Positions 49,733-60,510 are shown, numbered from the stretch's first letter. The stretch is 64,000 nucleotides of DNA from Pasteurellaceae bacterium Macca (GCA_023101485.1 LVZB01000001.1:1668001-1732000); one strand, 5' to 3'. Notes: generated by a model not told the origin, from the letters alone. Translations and numbers: made by a program.

Positions 49733-51139
49733 ATGTCAAAACAGAGTAAAAAGCCAAGAGTGATTAATGAAGCAAATTCAGCCATTGATCCTATTGACGC
49801 CATTGAAGCAGTAGAAAATAACGCTGATAATGGCGTAGATTCTACGTCAGAAATCCAAAATTTAGAACAGCAAGAGCCTGAACAGGCAGAGGATAATAAA
49901 ATGGCAACACAGAAAGCCAAGGAAAAAGAAGTCGAAAAACAGCCCGAGCCAAAAGCAAAATCCGGCGGAAAAGCAATTGCTTTACTTGCATTGTTAGTAG
50001 CACTTGGTGTAGGTGGGGTTGGTCATTATTTAGCGAATCAAAAATTTAGCCAAGTGGAAGCGGAAATTGCTAAATTAGCGAATAAACCGGTAGTGCAACA
50101 AAATGCCGTAGAAATGCCAAATTTTGATGCCGAAAAAGCGCAAATTGCGAAATTAACGAGCGATTATCAACAAGCCCTTGATAAAGTGGCGCAACTTGAG
50201 CGTGAACAAGCCGTTTATACGCAACAAATCAATCAATTACAGCAAAAAATCCAAAAATTAGGTTCAGGTTCAAAAGCCGATCAAAGCGAATGGTTACTCT
50301 CGGATGCGGATTTCCTACTGAATAATGCCCTACGCAAAGTGGTGTTAGATAACGACATTGATACTGCCCGTAGCCTTTTAATTGAAGGGGATAACGTATT
50401 AAGCCGTATCGCTGATCAGCGTGTAATCGCTGTGCGTGATGCTATTAAGAAAGATTTAAATCAGCTTTCTAGCGTGAATGAGGTGGATCAAAATAACTTG
50501 ATGCAACGTCTTGCCCAGTTAGCGAATCTTGTTGATGATATGCCACTTGCGGCAGACAGCACAATGGCAGAGAAAGAGAGTGGCGAAGTGAGCGACTCCA
50601 TTGAAGATTGGCAGAAAAATATCGAGAAAAGTGCCGATTCTTTCTTAAATCACTTTATCCGTGTGAGTGATAAATCTGCCGTGAAAGAGAAAGCCTTTAT
50701 TGCCCCGAATCAAGAAGTGTATCTGCGTGAAAATATCCGTTTGCGCTTACAAATCGCGATTCTGACGATTCCTCGCCAACAAAATGAGCTGTATAAACAA
50801 TCCCTTGAAGCGGTGAGCAGTTGGGTGAGAAGCTACTTTGACGTGAAAAATGACAACGTTAAAACCTTCCTCAGTGAAGCGGATGATTTAATCGAAAAAT
50901 CGATCTATATCGATGCTCCAAATCAGCTACAAAGTTTGAGCTTGTTAAATCAATTATTAAATAAAGCGCCAAAACCGATTAGCAAAATTCAAATTGAGGA
51001 GGAGAAATCCCTCGAAGAGTTAAAACCTGCCGAGCCAAAAGCAGAAGACGGGAAAACCCCAGCGATGGAAGAAAAAGCCCCGGAGGTAAAACCGCAATCT
51101 GAGGCGACACCACCTGCATCTCAGCCAACGGCACAATAG
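49733..51139 (+). CDS. hemX: HemX-type inner-membrane protein
   Basis: 468 residues. Acidic N-terminus, one membrane span (GKAIALLALLVALGVGGVGHYL, about 82-103), a coiled coil (105-180) and a periplasmic domain, with a P/E/A-rich end. Conserved third gene of the operon; not a proven biosynthetic enzyme. Confidence 0.88.
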   Translation: MSKQSKKPRVINEANSAIDPIDAIEAVENNADNGVDSTSEIQNLEQQEPEQAEDNKMATQKAKEKEVEKQPEPKAKSGGKAIALLALLVALGVGGVGHYLANQKFSQVEAEIAKLANKPVVQQNAVEMPNFDAEKAQIAKLTSDYQQALDKVAQLEREQAVYTQQINQLQQKIQKLGSGSKADQSEWLLSDADFLLNNALRKVVLDNDIDTARSLLIEGDNVLSRIADQRVIAVRDAIKKDLNQLSSVNEVDQNNLMQRLAQLANLVDDMPLAADSTMAEKESGEVSDSIEDWQKNIEKSADSFLNHFIRVSDKSAVKEKAFIAPNQEVYLRENIRLRLQIAILTIPRQQNELYKQSLEAVSSWVRSYFDVKNDNVKTFLSEADDLIEKSIYIDAPNQLQSLSLLNQLLNKAPKPISKIQIEEEKSLEELKPAEPKAEDGKTPAMEEKAPEVKPQSEATPPASQPTAQ

Positions 51140-51150
51140 GAGGAATGGTT

Positions 51151-52407
51151 ATGTTTCGCGTACTCTTTTTAATGCTCATTGTCCTTGCAGGCTTAGTGGC
51201 AGCGCCTTATTTAGCGGGTCATCAAGGCTATGTGCGGATTGAAACGGATGGTAAAGTCATTGAGATGAGCTTGGTGATGTTAGTCGTCTTTTTTGCCATC
51301 CTCATGGGGGCGGTCTATTTCCTTGAATGGATTGTCAGCCGTTTTCTCCGTTTAAGCCGTGGTTCTTACCACTGGTTTGGTAACCGCAAACGTAAAAAAG
51401 CGCAACAACAAACCCTCGAAGGCTTAATGAAAATGACCGAAGGGGATTACTCCAAAGCGGAGAAACTCATCGGTAAAAATGCTAAGCATTCTGATGAACC
51501 GGTGTTGAACTTTATTAAAGCAGCGGAAGCTGCTCAACAACGGGGGGATGAACTTGGGGCGAATAAATACCTCATTGAAGCCACAAAAGTTGCAGGACCA
51601 AATAACGTGGCAGTAGAGATTGCGCGCACGCGAATTTTATTACAACAAGGTAAAGTGCCAGCGGCTCGTAGTGCCGTGGATAGCTTGTTAGTGCTTGCAC
51701 CAAATAATATTGATGCGTTACGTCTAGCCATTACCATTTATCAAAAATCCAAAGCCTATAAAGCCTTAGATGACGTGTTAGAAAGCGTAGGGCAACGGAG
51801 CTTCCTCTCTGCGGAGGAGTTTGAAAGCCTAGAACGCTTTGTGGATGATGGTTTACTTGACGAAGTGATGAATGAAGAGGGGCAAGAGGGCTTACTCAAA
51901 TGGTGGGATAACCAATCTAGCCGTCGTCGCCGTTCTGTGTATGTCCGTGTTGCCTTAATTCAACGCTTAATTGATGCCGATGATCACGATTCCGCGACTC
52001 AAATCGCCCTTGAAACGGTGAAAAAATTTGAAGATGAACAGCTTGATCTGCTCTTTACTCAGCTTACTCGCTTACAAGTCGATGACGGCGCGAAATTGCT
52101 TAAAGTCTTAGCCAAACGAGGCGGAAAAGCCAAAGTGCATTACAGTGATGATTATGCCCGTGCGTTAGGTTATCTCTATACACGACAAGGTTTATTCGAC
52201 AAAGCGAAGCCTTATTTTGTGCAGTTACTTGAACATCAAGAGTGTCATGTAAATGACCGTATTATGGCACTTTATGTAGCGGAGCAAACGCACGATAAAG
52301 AGTTAGCACAACGCTTACAAGCCGAGAACCTCAAAGCAGTGAATGTGGAAAGCAAAGAGGTCGAGGGAGAACTCCTCGCCTTACCTGAACTTCCCGAGGC
52401 GAAATAA
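51151..52407 (+). CDS. hemY: HemY-type protein with TPR repeats
   Basis: 418 residues from ATG 51151, preferred because AGGAGG fits it; an in-frame ATG at 51145 is too close to the RBS. Two N-terminal membrane segments, then TPR-like helices (GDYSKAEKLIGKNAKH, RGDELGANKYLIEATKVAGPNNVAVEIARTRILLQQG). Not the same as B. subtilis HemY oxidase. Confidence 0.9.
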   Translation: MFRVLFLMLIVLAGLVAAPYLAGHQGYVRIETDGKVIEMSLVMLVVFFAILMGAVYFLEWIVSRFLRLSRGSYHWFGNRKRKKAQQQTLEGLMKMTEGDYSKAEKLIGKNAKHSDEPVLNFIKAAEAAQQRGDELGANKYLIEATKVAGPNNVAVEIARTRILLQQGKVPAARSAVDSLLVLAPNNIDALRLAITIYQKSKAYKALDDVLESVGQRSFLSAEEFESLERFVDDGLLDEVMNEEGQEGLLKWWDNQSSRRRRSVYVRVALIQRLIDADDHDSATQIALETVKKFEDEQLDLLFTQLTRLQVDDGAKLLKVLAKRGGKAKVHYSDDYARALGYLYTRQGLFDKAKPYFVQLLEHQECHVNDRIMALYVAEQTHDKELAQRLQAENLKAVNVESKEVEGELLALPELPEAK

Positions 52408-52426
52408 GCCCCCTTTGAACTGACTT

Positions 52427-52453
52427 AAAGACCGCGACAAGCGGTCTTTTTCT
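52427..52453 (+). terminator. hemCDXY terminator with uptake signal
   Basis: AAAGACCGC-GACAA-GCGGTCTTT followed by TTCTCTTT; the right arm contains ACAAGCGGT. Confidence 0.85.
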
Positions 52454-52467
52454 CTTTGAAATTTGCT

Positions 52468-54303
52468 ATGACATTATTTGACGCGAAAAACTTCCTAAAA
52501 GATACTCCCAATTTACCTGGGGTGTATCGTATGTATGATGCCAAAGATAAGATCATTTATGTCGGTAAAGCCAAGGATCTAAAAAAACGGCTGGGCAGTT
52601 ATTTTCGATCCCAACTCGCCAGCCGTAAAACGGAAGCCCTTGTGGCACAGATCGCGCGGATAGAAACGACGATCACCCACTCCGAAACCGAAGCCCTACT
52701 ATTAGAGCATAACTACATTAAGGAAAATCAGCCCCGTTATAATGTGCTATTGCGGGACGATAAATCCTATCCCTATATTTTACTTACCAAGCATCAACAT
52801 CCTCGTATTGGCAGTTTTCGGGGAAGTAAAAAGATTGCGGGGGAGTATTTCGGCCCTTATCCTAATGCGGGGGCTGTACGGGAAACCTTGAATTTACTGC
52901 AAAAATTATTTCCCATTCGCCAATGTGAAGATAGCTATTACAAAAACCGTTCTCGCCCTTGCTTACAATACCAAATTGGACGATGCCTTGCCCCTTGTGT
53001 AGCAGGTTATTATGACCAACAAGAATACGATCAACAGGTGCAACTGGTGCGGTTGTTTTTACAAGGTCGGGATAATCAAGTGGTAGAGTATCTTATTCAG
53101 AAAATGGAAAGCGCCGCCGCTGATCTCGATTTTGAAAATGCCGCCCGTTTTCGCGATCAAATTCAACAAGTGCGAGCGGTGACGGAGAAACAGTTTGTCA
53201 GTAATGAACGATTAGATGATCTGGATATTATCTCCATTGCCTATCAACACGGCATTGCTTGCGCCCATATTCTTTTTGTGCGTCAGGGAAAAGTGTTGGG
53301 CAACCGCAGTTATTTCCCTAAAGTACCTAATCATACGGAATTAGCGGAATTAAGTGATACCTTTATCGGGCAGTTCTATTTACAGATGAATCAACACCGC
53401 ACGATTCCGCATCAAATCGTTATTGATCAAGCGGTGAGCGAAGCCGAAGCCTTAGAAGCGGTGCTTAGTGAGCAGGCTGGGCATAAAGTGACGATTCAGG
53501 GCAAGGTTCGAGGGGAAAAAAGCCGTTACTTAGCCCTTGCCAACACCAATGCTGTGGCGGCATTAACTTTGCAACTGAAACAAGATTCTCGTCTTCAAGC
53601 ACGCTACGAAGCCCTCAAAGAGGTGCTCAATCTGCCGAAAATCACCCGAATGGAATGTTTTGACATTAGCCATACCATGGGGGAGCAGACGGTGGCCTCT
53701 TGTGTCGTGTTTGATGAAAATGGGCCATTAAAATCGGATTATCGCCGTTTTAACATCACCGGCATTACGGGGGGGGATGATTATGCCGCAATGGAGCAGG
53801 CACTGTTAAAGCGTTACGATAAACCGCTCCCACCGGAAAAAATTCCCGATATTATTTTTATTGATGGGGGTAAGGGACAGTTAAATCGCGCATTGGACAC
53901 CTTTGCCCATTTGAATGTGCCGTGGGATAAAACTAAGCCCCTCTTGATTGGCGTTGCTAAAGGAGTTGAGCGTAAAGCCGGCTTGGAAACCTTACTGATT
54001 AGCAAGTGGGATAAAGAGATTCACTTACCGCCGGATAGCCTCGCCCTGCATTTGATTCAGCATATTCGTGATGAATCTCACCACCACGCCATTAACGGAC
54101 ACCGTAAAAAACGCCAAAAAGCCTTTACGGAAAGTGGGTTAGAAGCGATTGCCGGTGTTGGGGCAAAACGGCGACAAGCGTTGCTCAAATACCTTGGCGG
54201 TATGCAGGGGGTAAAATCGGCGACCTTAGATGAAATTGCTAGCGTGCCGGGGATTTCAGCCACATTGGCGCAGACTATTTTTGATACGTTGCAAAATAGT
54301 TAG
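52468..54303 (+). CDS. uvrC: UvrABC system protein C
   Basis: 611 residues from ATG 52468; an in-frame TTG at 52456 is possible and no clear ribosome binding site decides. GIY-YIG nuclease ([27 protein letters not shown]), Cys-rich [16 protein letters not shown] motif (about 205-240), C-terminal RNase-H-like nuclease (DGGKGQL, H/D residues) and helix-hairpin-helix (about 555-610). Dual incision in excision repair. Confidence 0.96.
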   Translation: MTLFDAKNFLKDTPNLPGVYRMYDAKDKIIYVGKAKDLKKRLGSYFRSQLASRKTEALVAQIARIETTITHSETEALLLEHNYIKENQPRYNVLLRDDKSYPYILLTKHQHPRIGSFRGSKKIAGEYFGPYPNAGAVRETLNLLQKLFPIRQCEDSYYKNRSRPCLQYQIGRCLAPCVAGYYDQQEYDQQVQLVRLFLQGRDNQVVEYLIQKMESAAADLDFENAARFRDQIQQVRAVTEKQFVSNERLDDLDIISIAYQHGIACAHILFVRQGKVLGNRSYFPKVPNHTELAELSDTFIGQFYLQMNQHRTIPHQIVIDQAVSEAEALEAVLSEQAGHKVTIQGKVRGEKSRYLALANTNAVAALTLQLKQDSRLQARYEALKEVLNLPKITRMECFDISHTMGEQTVASCVVFDENGPLKSDYRRFNITGITGGDDYAAMEQALLKRYDKPLPPEKIPDIIFIDGGKGQLNRALDTFAHLNVPWDKTKPLLIGVAKGVERKAGLETLLISKWDKEIHLPPDSLALHLIQHIRDESHHHAINGHRKKRQKAFTESGLEAIAGVGAKRRQALLKYLGGMQGVKSATLDEIASVPGISATLAQTIFDTLQNS

Positions 54304-54386
54304 GTTGTGAGTTTTGATGGAATGAAAGTAGGCGGTGCAAAAAATGCGAAAAATCACACCGCTTGTTTAAGCAAAAGGAGAGTAGC

Positions 54387-54806
54387 TTGACGCTTAAAAT
54401 CTTACGTTTTCTGGTGGCATTAAGTTTATTGTATGTCATGCTTTATTTAGGAAAATGGGTCGCTTATGCCCTGCCGATTGGTATTCCCGAAAGTATTTGG
54501 GGATTGTTAATACTGTTTACGTTATTAGTATGCAAGGCAATCAAAACAGAGTGGGTAATGCCAGCGACTCGCCCGCTAACACGTTATATGTCGCTCTTTT
54601 TTCTGCCAGTATGTGGGGGAATTTTGGACTATGTTGGTGTGTTAAGCGAGAATGTAGGCTCATTAGTCATCGCGAACTTTTTGAGTACCTTAGTTTCCCT
54701 TGTTTTGATTGGTGGATTAGCCCAATGGTTATTTCGCCAAGATCAGGGGCAGGAGAAAGATCAAGACCATAGCCAAGTTAAACAAGGAGTGAAGTACGAT
54801 GAGTGA
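54387..54806 (+). CDS. LrgA/CidA-family membrane protein
   Basis: 139 residues from TTG 54387; this start is favoured by AAAAGGAG at 54372-54379. Four hydrophobic spans. GIPESIWGLLILF and the STLVSLVLIG region match the CidA/LrgA (YohJ) family, holin-like proteins. Overlaps the LrgB-type gene by 8 bp. Confidence 0.85.
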   Translation: MTLKILRFLVALSLLYVMLYLGKWVAYALPIGIPESIWGLLILFTLLVCKAIKTEWVMPATRPLTRYMSLFFLPVCGGILDYVGVLSENVGSLVIANFLSTLVSLVLIGGLAQWLFRQDQGQEKDQDHSQVKQGVKYDE

Positions 54807-55494
54807 ATGGATAATCTATGCCTACACCTTTTTAACCGTGGGGCTATTTGCCTTAGCCACACGCATCAATAAGCGTTTGAAATCATCCATTTTAAACCCC
54901 TTTGTATTGAGCTTATTGTTGATTATTGGCGTGCTGTTTGTGGCTAATATTCCCTATGTCCGTTATTACCAAGGCAATATGCCATTAAATCAGCTCCTTG
55001 GGGTTTCTGTGGTTGCCTTGGCTTTGCCGTTTTATGAACAACTCCCTCAAATTCGCAAACATTGGGGAAAAATTGCCGTGATTGTCAGCATTGGTACGCT
55101 ATTAACCATGCTAAGTGGTGTGCTTTTCGCCTATTTATTGGGCGGAAATGAAGAGATTGTGCTTTCCACGTTATCAAAATCTGTTTCTATGCCCATTGCC
55201 TTAGCCATAACCACGGAAATAGGCGGTAATGTGGCGTTAAGTGCCGCAGGGGTAGTGATTGCGGGGATTACTGGATCGGCTTTTGGTTTAGCGGTGTTAA
55301 AAATAATTCATGTGCGAAATACACACGCGATTGGTTTGGGGTTAGGAGCCGTTTCCCACGCCCTTGGTACGGCACGCGTGATGGAATATAGCATTAAAGG
55401 AGGAAGTTATGCCTCGGTGGCATTAGTTCTCTGTGGTTTGTGTTCTTCGCTTATTGCTCCTTTGGTTTTCCGTTGGATCATTGTTTGGTTTTAA
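54799..55494 (+). CDS. LrgB/CidB-family membrane protein
   Basis: 231 residues, about six spans. LGVSVVALALPFYEQL near 75 and KSVSMPIALAITTEIGG and SHALGTARVMEYS are LrgB (YohK) signatures. Partner of the previous gene; role in murein hydrolase control or metabolite export is not settled for this family. Confidence 0.88.
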   Translation: MSEWIIYAYTFLTVGLFALATRINKRLKSSILNPFVLSLLLIIGVLFVANIPYVRYYQGNMPLNQLLGVSVVALALPFYEQLPQIRKHWGKIAVIVSIGTLLTMLSGVLFAYLLGGNEEIVLSTLSKSVSMPIALAITTEIGGNVALSAAGVVIAGITGSAFGLAVLKIIHVRNTHAIGLGLGAVSHALGTARVMEYSIKGGSYASVALVLCGLCSSLIAPLVFRWIIVWF

Positions 55495-55524
55495 GCTCAA
55501 TATGTTTAATTTGCCAAAGCAGAT

Positions 55525-55553
55525 TTGGTAGAAAACCCATTTACCGTTAGAAT
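55525..55553 (+). promoter_or_regulatory. Sigma-70 promoter of msbA
   Basis: TTGGTA (55525-55530), 17-bp spacer, TAGAAT (55548-55553), about 30 bp before msbA. Confidence 0.7.
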
Positions 55554-55581
55554 AGCCCGTCTTTTAATAAATGAATGAAAA

Positions 55582-57363
55582 ATGATGTCAAAAAATGCTT
55601 TCTCACTTGATGAGATCACTCAAGATAAATCGACCTTACAGACTTTTCAACGCCTTTGGCCGATGATATCTCCCTTTAAACTCGGCATGATTGTTGCAAT
55701 GATAGCCATGATCTTAAATGCCGGTGCGGATGCCTATTTAATTACGATGTTAAAGCCTTTGATTGATGAGGGCTTTGGCGGTACCTCTGACCGCGGTTTT
55801 TTAAAACTAATGGCATTTATTGTGGTGGGGCTTATTTTTGCTCGAGGGCTAACGAGCTTTATTTCAAGTTACTGCTTAGCTTGGGTTTCGGGCAAAGTCG
55901 TGATGACAATGCGTCAAAAAGTTTTTAAGCATTTGATGTTTATGCCGGTAACGTTCTTTGACCAAAACTCCTCCGGCAAATTGCTCTCACGGATTACCTA
56001 CGATTCCGAACAAATTGCCAACTCTTCGGCAAGCGCTTTACAAAGTGTGGTGCGAGAAGGGGTGTATATTATCTTCTTAGTGGCAACGATGTTCTATTAC
56101 AGCTGGCGGCTCTCCCTCGTGCTCTTTTTAATTGCCCCGGTTATTGCGGTATTGATTCGCTTGGTATCAAAGCGTTTCCGCCAATTAAGCCGTAATATGC
56201 AAGAATCCATGGGGAGTATGACCGAAAGTGCCGAACAGATGTTACGGGGGCATAAGGTGGTGCTTTCTTTTGGGGGGCAACAGGTTGAGGAAGCTCGTTT
56301 TAACCACACCAGTAACGATATGCGCCGTAAAGGCATGAAAATGATGGCAGCAACGGCGATTTCCGACCCCATTATTCAAGTTATCGCCTCCCTTGCCTTG
56401 GCGGTGGTACTGTTTCTTGCCGGATCGCCCGAAATTATGGGCGATAGCTTAACTGCTGGGGAATTTGCGGCGGTGATCGGGGCGTTAATGGGGATTCTTC
56501 GCCCACTTAAAACGCTCACGAATGTGAATGCACAATTCCAACGGGGAATGGCGGCCTGCCAAACGCTCTTTACCTTGTTTGATTTGCCGACAGAAAATGA
56601 CAAAGGGACTTACCAAGTTGCCCGTGCTGAAGGGGATATTCTTTTTGAGAATGTTACCTTTACCTATTATGGCAAAGAACAACCCGCCTTAAATGCGATT
56701 TCCTTCCACCTACCGAAAGGCAAAACCTTAGCCTTAGTGGGGCGTTCAGGGTCGGGGAAATCCACCATTGCGAATTTAATCACCCGTTTTTATGAGATCG
56801 ACTCGGGGAATATCTACCTCGATGATCGCAATATCCAAGATTATCGCTTAAATAATTTGCGTGAGCAGTGTGCGATTGTTTCCCAACAAGTTCATCTCTT
56901 TAATGATACGGTCGCCAATAATATTGCCTATGCCGCAAAAGAGAAATATAGCCGAGCGCAGATCGAACAAGCCGCCCGAGCCGCTTATGCGATGGAATTT
57001 ATCGAAAAAATGCCCCAAGGGTTAGATACCATGATTGGCGAAAATGGGGTGAATTTATCCGGCGGTCAGCGTCAGCGTTTAGCCATTGCCCGTGCGTTAT
57101 TGCGTGATTCTCCGGTGTTGGTGTTAGATGAAGCGACTTCGGCGTTAGATACGGAATCCGAGCGAGCGATTCAATCTGCCTTAACGGCATTGCAAAAAGA
57201 TCGCACCGTGCTGGTGATTGCACACCGCTTATCGACGATTGAAAATGCCGATGAAATCTTAGTGGTGGATCAAGGCAGAATTGTAGAACAAGGGGATCAT
57301 AAAACGCTCTTGGCACAAAATGGGGCTTATAAACAGCTCCACAGCCTACAATTTGCGGAATAA
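55582..57363 (+). CDS. msbA: Lipid A export ATP-binding/permease protein MsbA
   Basis: 593 residues. Six-span N-terminal half (about 25-330) and ATPase with Walker [10 protein letters not shown] near 385, [16 protein letters not shown] near 490 and [11 protein letters not shown]. Flips lipid A-core across the inner membrane. Start ATGATG; the second ATG (55585) is equally possible. Confidence 0.95.
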   Translation: MMSKNAFSLDEITQDKSTLQTFQRLWPMISPFKLGMIVAMIAMILNAGADAYLITMLKPLIDEGFGGTSDRGFLKLMAFIVVGLIFARGLTSFISSYCLAWVSGKVVMTMRQKVFKHLMFMPVTFFDQNSSGKLLSRITYDSEQIANSSASALQSVVREGVYIIFLVATMFYYSWRLSLVLFLIAPVIAVLIRLVSKRFRQLSRNMQESMGSMTESAEQMLRGHKVVLSFGGQQVEEARFNHTSNDMRRKGMKMMAATAISDPIIQVIASLALAVVLFLAGSPEIMGDSLTAGEFAAVIGALMGILRPLKTLTNVNAQFQRGMAACQTLFTLFDLPTENDKGTYQVARAEGDILFENVTFTYYGKEQPALNAISFHLPKGKTLALVGRSGSGKSTIANLITRFYEIDSGNIYLDDRNIQDYRLNNLREQCAIVSQQVHLFNDTVANNIAYAAKEKYSRAQIEQAARAAYAMEFIEKMPQGLDTMIGENGVNLSGGQRQRLAIARALLRDSPVLVLDEATSALDTESERAIQSALTALQKDRTVLVIAHRLSTIENADEILVVDQGRIVEQGDHKTLLAQNGAYKQLHSLQFAE

Positions 57364-57406
57364 CAGCGGAATAACAAGCGGTCTGATTTTTCCAACAATT
57401 TGCACC

Positions 57407-57432
57407 AAGCCCTTCGTTTGAGGGGCTTTTTT
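57407..57432 (+). terminator. msbA terminator
   Basis: AAGCCC...GGGCTT stem followed by seven T. It is flanked by opposed uptake signals near 57374 and 57459, which could form a larger hairpin. Confidence 0.75.
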
Positions 57433-57473
57433 TGCGGGCAAAATTTAGTGTAAATTTGACCGCTTGTGGTGTG

Positions 57474-58901
57474 TTACTTCGCCGATTGCCCAAAGCGATT
57501 GCCGAGAAGAAATGCCACCAAGCCAATTAAGAGGGCTGGGACAATAAGATGGAAATTCAAGATCTTAATATTCAACAGGTTAAAGCTGATATAGCTCGTT
57601 AGCCCTGCGATCATCGAACAGATTGCCCCCGTGGCATTGGCTTTTTTCCAGAATAGCCCTAGCACGATCACCCATAAAAAGGTCGCTTCTAATCCGCCTA
57701 AGGAGAGTAGATTCAGCCAAATGAGCATTTCCGGTGGGTTAAAGGCAAAAAAGACCAGGAGTGCGGTTAAGGTCAAAGTCGTGAGGGTAGAAAACAGGCG
57801 GATTCGCCCTTCGTTGTGAATGGCGTTGGGGCGGAGGGCGAGGTAGAGATCCTTAATCAGCGTAGAGGACGATTGAATCAACATCGAATCAATGGAGGAC
57901 ATAATCGCCGCCATGGGAGCCGCTAAAAAGATCCCCGCCACAGCAGGTGGAAGCACTTGTAACATTAACGTCGGGATAACTTGATCCGCTAAGGTTAAAT
58001 CGGGCAGAAGCACACGCCCTAATGCCCCGGAAAGGTGCATACCAAGCATTAACACCGCCACCACGACCGTACCAATCACTAACGCTTGGTGGAGGGCTTT
58101 GCTATCTCGATATGCCATACTCCGCACGGCTAAATGGGGCAAACCGATTAAGCCAAAGCAGACAAGCACCCAAAAGGAGAGCATAAAGGTGAAATCAAGG
58201 GGGCGTTCATCAATGCCGTAGGGGCGAATCAGTTGAGGGTTGATCTGTTTGAGTTGATTAATCGCATTTTCCGCACCACCGGTGGCATAAAGCACACCGC
58301 CGAGGAGGAGGAGTGTGCCGATAATCATTACCATACCTTGAATAGTATCGGTCAGCACAACGGCACGAAACCCGCCGATGAAGGTATAAAGCCCCACCGT
58401 ACCGGCAAAAACGAGAACGGCTTGGGGGTAGGAGATGCCGAGTGTCGTTTCAAGTAATCGCCCTGCGCCGATAAATTGCACCACCATCATCGCAAAAAAG
58501 GAGAGCAACAGGGCAAGGCTGGCTATCCACACGACACCTCGATGTTGATAGCGTGTGTAAAGAATATCGTTAATGGTGACACTTTGGTGTTGCCGAGCAA
58601 GGCGGGCTAATTTTTTCCCGACCACGCCTAAGGTAAGCAACACCGCTGGGACTTGAATCATCGCCAATAACACCCAGCCTAAGCCATATTTATAAGCCGC
58701 CCCCGGGCCTCCAATAAAGCTACTTGCGCCCACATAGGTCGCGGCAGTGGTCATCGCAAGGACAAAGCCGGACATGGAACGCCCACCGACAAAATATTCC
58801 GTCATAAAACTCCCTCGTTGTCGTTGGCGATAGGCATAAAATGCCACGGCAAAGACAAAGAGTAAGTAGGCAAGAAGGGGAAATAAGATGGCATTATTCA
58901 T
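57474..58901 (-). CDS. panF: Sodium/pantothenate symporter
   Basis: 475 residues, about 13 spans, SSS family. FVGGRSMSGFVLAMTTAATYVGASSFIGGPGAAYK near 37-72 and AAPMAAIMSSIDSMLIQSSS near 345 match PanF. Imports pantothenate for CoA. Overlaps yhdT by 8 bp. Confidence 0.92.
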   Translation of the reverse strand: MNNAILFPLLAYLLFVFAVAFYAYRQRQRGSFMTEYFVGGRSMSGFVLAMTTAATYVGASSFIGGPGAAYKYGLGWVLLAMIQVPAVLLTLGVVGKKLARLARQHQSVTINDILYTRYQHRGVVWIASLALLLSFFAMMVVQFIGAGRLLETTLGISYPQAVLVFAGTVGLYTFIGGFRAVVLTDTIQGMVMIIGTLLLLGGVLYATGGAENAINQLKQINPQLIRPYGIDERPLDFTFMLSFWVLVCFGLIGLPHLAVRSMAYRDSKALHQALVIGTVVVAVLMLGMHLSGALGRVLLPDLTLADQVIPTLMLQVLPPAVAGIFLAAPMAAIMSSIDSMLIQSSSTLIKDLYLALRPNAIHNEGRIRLFSTLTTLTLTALLVFFAFNPPEMLIWLNLLSLGGLEATFLWVIVLGLFWKKANATGAICSMIAGLTSYISFNLLNIKILNFHLIVPALLIGLVAFLLGNRFGQSAK

Positions 58902-59130
58902 CGGTATTCTCTAAATCAATCTCTTTAAAACAGCGTTTAATCACGACATAGGTCGCCAGGCTAAACAGCAAGGGGAGATAAAGGCAGGCAAGTTCAAACC
59001 AAATGGGAAAGCCGAGAACGCCTTTGCCTTCGGGGGAAAAATAAGCGAAACCGACCCAACCGATAATATAGGCGACCGTCAGCCATAATGCCCAACGGAT
59101 CTCCCGAGTAATTTGTGCAAGATTTGACAT
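58894..59130 (-). CDS. yhdT: YhdT-family membrane protein (DUF997)
   Basis: 78 residues, two spans (ALWLTVAYIIGWVGFAYF, LACLYLPLLFSLATYVVI). Conserved just before panF in gamma-proteobacteria, suggesting a small partner of the symporter. Confidence 0.88.
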   Translation of the reverse strand: MSNLAQITREIRWALWLTVAYIIGWVGFAYFSPEGKGVLGFPIWFELACLYLPLLFSLATYVVIKRCFKEIDLENTDE

Positions 59131-59147
59131 GATTATCCTTAAAAAGA

Positions 59148-59166
59148 AACCTCGCAGAGCGAGGTT
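59148..59166 (-). terminator. metJ terminator
   Basis: AACCTCGC-AGA-GCGAGGTT with a T-run on the minus strand, 7 bases after the metJ stop and before yhdT. Confidence 0.85.
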
Positions 59167-59172
59167 GGAAAA

Positions 59173-59490
59173 TTAGTATTGCCACTCATCGGGGTTAATG
59201 CCCATTTCACGCATTTTGGCTTTCGCTTCATCGGGAATTTCATCGTGACGTTCTTTCATTAAATCGTCATCTGTGGGGAGGGGTTGCCCGGTGAAAGCGT
59301 GTAAAAAGGCTTCGCACAGCAATTCACTGTTGGTGGCGTGGCGGAGGTTTTTAATTTGGCGACGTGTGCGTTCGTTGGTCAAAATTTCCAACACTTTAAT
59401 CGGAATTGATACCGTAATTTTTTTTACCTGCTCACTCTTTTTGCCGTGTTCAGCATAAGGGCTGATATATTCGCCATTCCAGTTTGCCAT
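59173..59490 (-). CDS. metJ: Methionine repressor MetJ
   Basis: 105 residues from ATG 59490. Ribbon-helix-helix protein, nearly identical to E. coli MetJ ([50 protein letters not shown]). Binds met boxes with S-adenosylmethionine. A longer in-frame start is excluded because it would run through the operator at 59541-59572. Confidence 0.97.
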   Translation of the reverse strand: MANWNGEYISPYAEHGKKSEQVKKITVSIPIKVLEILTNERTRRQIKNLRHATNSELLCEAFLHAFTGQPLPTDDDLMKERHDEIPDEAKAKMREMGINPDEWQY

Positions 59491-59540
59491 AATATTTCTC
59501 TTATTGATGATGTTGAGGGGGCGTATTTTAACCAAATGCA

Positions 59541-59572
59541 AGCCATCTCGCAATCTAGACGGCTAGATTTCT
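59541..59572 (-). promoter_or_regulatory. MetJ operator, four tandem met boxes
   Basis: Four adjacent 8-mers: AGCCATCT (6/8 to AGACGTCT), CGCAATCT (4/8), AGACGGCT (7/8) and AGATTTCT (6/8). About 50 bp before metJ; indicates autoregulation. Confidence 0.75.
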
Positions 59573-59717
59573 ATTTATTTTTGAGGTTACAAGCGGTCGA
59601 TTTTTTTGTAAAGTTTGTTGATGTTTGGTGACTTTTTAGTTACAAAATTGACTTTTTTCATACGGTATAAAGGAAGTCCGCACAAGCGAAGTCTGTATAA
59701 GAGATGGAGGAATAAGA

Positions 59718-59951
59718 ATGCCTATTTCAATCGGATGTTTATTTAATCGATTTTTTGCAATCTCCCTGCTTTTTTTGCTTATTCAACAGCTTATTGTGGC
59801 GAGTTCAACCTATTGGATTAGTGAACTGGCAAGAAATGTCGCCCTTGGCGATGCCTTTTTTTATAACTTGGTTTGCTTTATTGCTTCGCTGTTTGTGGTT
59901 TATATTCCTGCTTTTTTTAGAAAACAGCTTTTGATGCAAATAAAACCTTAG
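59718..59951 (+). pseudogene. ABC transporter membrane-domain fragment
   Basis: 77 residues with GGAGGAAT upstream. Two hydrophobic spans; LFNRFFAISLLFLLIQQLIVASSTYWISELARNVALGD looks like the N-terminal part of a peptide-type ABC transporter, ending abruptly. The ATP-binding fragment at 61142-61354 may be from the same gene, now split by about 1.2 kb. Confidence 0.5.
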
Positions 59952-60290
59952 GCACATCGATTGGAGTTTCTGCCCTAGCCATCAATGGAGCTAATGCTAT
60001 TGGCTTTTCCAGAGCAGAAAAACCTAAAAAAAAAGAAAAAGAGGAAGAGCAAAAAAAGAGAAAGCATTAAAAAATCTTTTGGGTTAAATGAAAATCTGGG
60101 GAAAATTTTGGTAATGATTTAGAAGTTGAGCCAATTAAAAAATCCAGTCCTAGACATGATATTGGCACTATTGCCAGCAACAATAGCCCGACGGAAAGGG
60201 CTGGAAGAGCAAGCAAAAATTCTGAATTTTTAGCAGAAAATTCTGCTAAGACTAATAAAAATAGCATGAATTTTAACCCAAGGTTTTAAT
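59921..60290 (+). pseudogene. Frameshifted gene fragment of unknown kind
   Basis: Frame open from 59921 (KTAFDANKTLGTSIGVSALAING) to a stop at 60068, then the adjacent frame reads SIKKSFGLNENLG, then the first frame again ..NFGNDLEVEPIKKSSPRHDIG to TAA 60288-60290. Two compensating shifts at A- and G-runs join them, so it is either decayed or has sequencing errors. No start codon. It may be the C-terminal end of a toxin-like protein, but I do not recognise it. Confidence 0.5.
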
Positions 60291-60335
60291 GTCCCCAATC
60301 AAAGTTAAAATCTTGAGCTAGAAAGAAAAATAAAA

Positions 60336-60458
60336 ATGAGCAAAGATAGGCAAGATTTTAAAAATTTTGTGCAGAATCAAGGGATTACATTTTCTTCTCC
60401 AATGGAAGAGATGGATGCCATGAGAGAATTTTTACTGAGAAAAAATAAAGACAAGTAA
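60336..60458 (+). CDS. 40-residue hypothetical protein
   Basis: MSKDRQDFKNFVQNQG... ends in RKNKDK. AGAAAG precedes it. Lies after the broken fragment and before a strong terminator. No recognised function; it could be the remnant of a longer gene or a small immunity-type protein. Confidence 0.4.
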   Translation: MSKDRQDFKNFVQNQGITFSSPMEEMDAMREFLLRKNKDK

Positions 60459-60470
60459 TATAAAATAAAA

Positions 60471-60509
60471 GATAAAGTAAGTGATTTATTACTTACTTTA
60501 TCTTTTTTA
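60471..60509. terminator. Bidirectional terminator
   Basis: Perfect 12-bp stem GATAAAGTAAGT / ACTTACTTTATC with T-run to the right, between the small frame and the minus-strand secreted protein gene. Confidence 0.85.
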
Positions 60510-60510
60510 T

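Noticed and set aside
56999..57526. 175-codon minus-strand frame across the msbA end
   Set aside because: Shadow of the msbA ATPase region and of the intergenic terminator.
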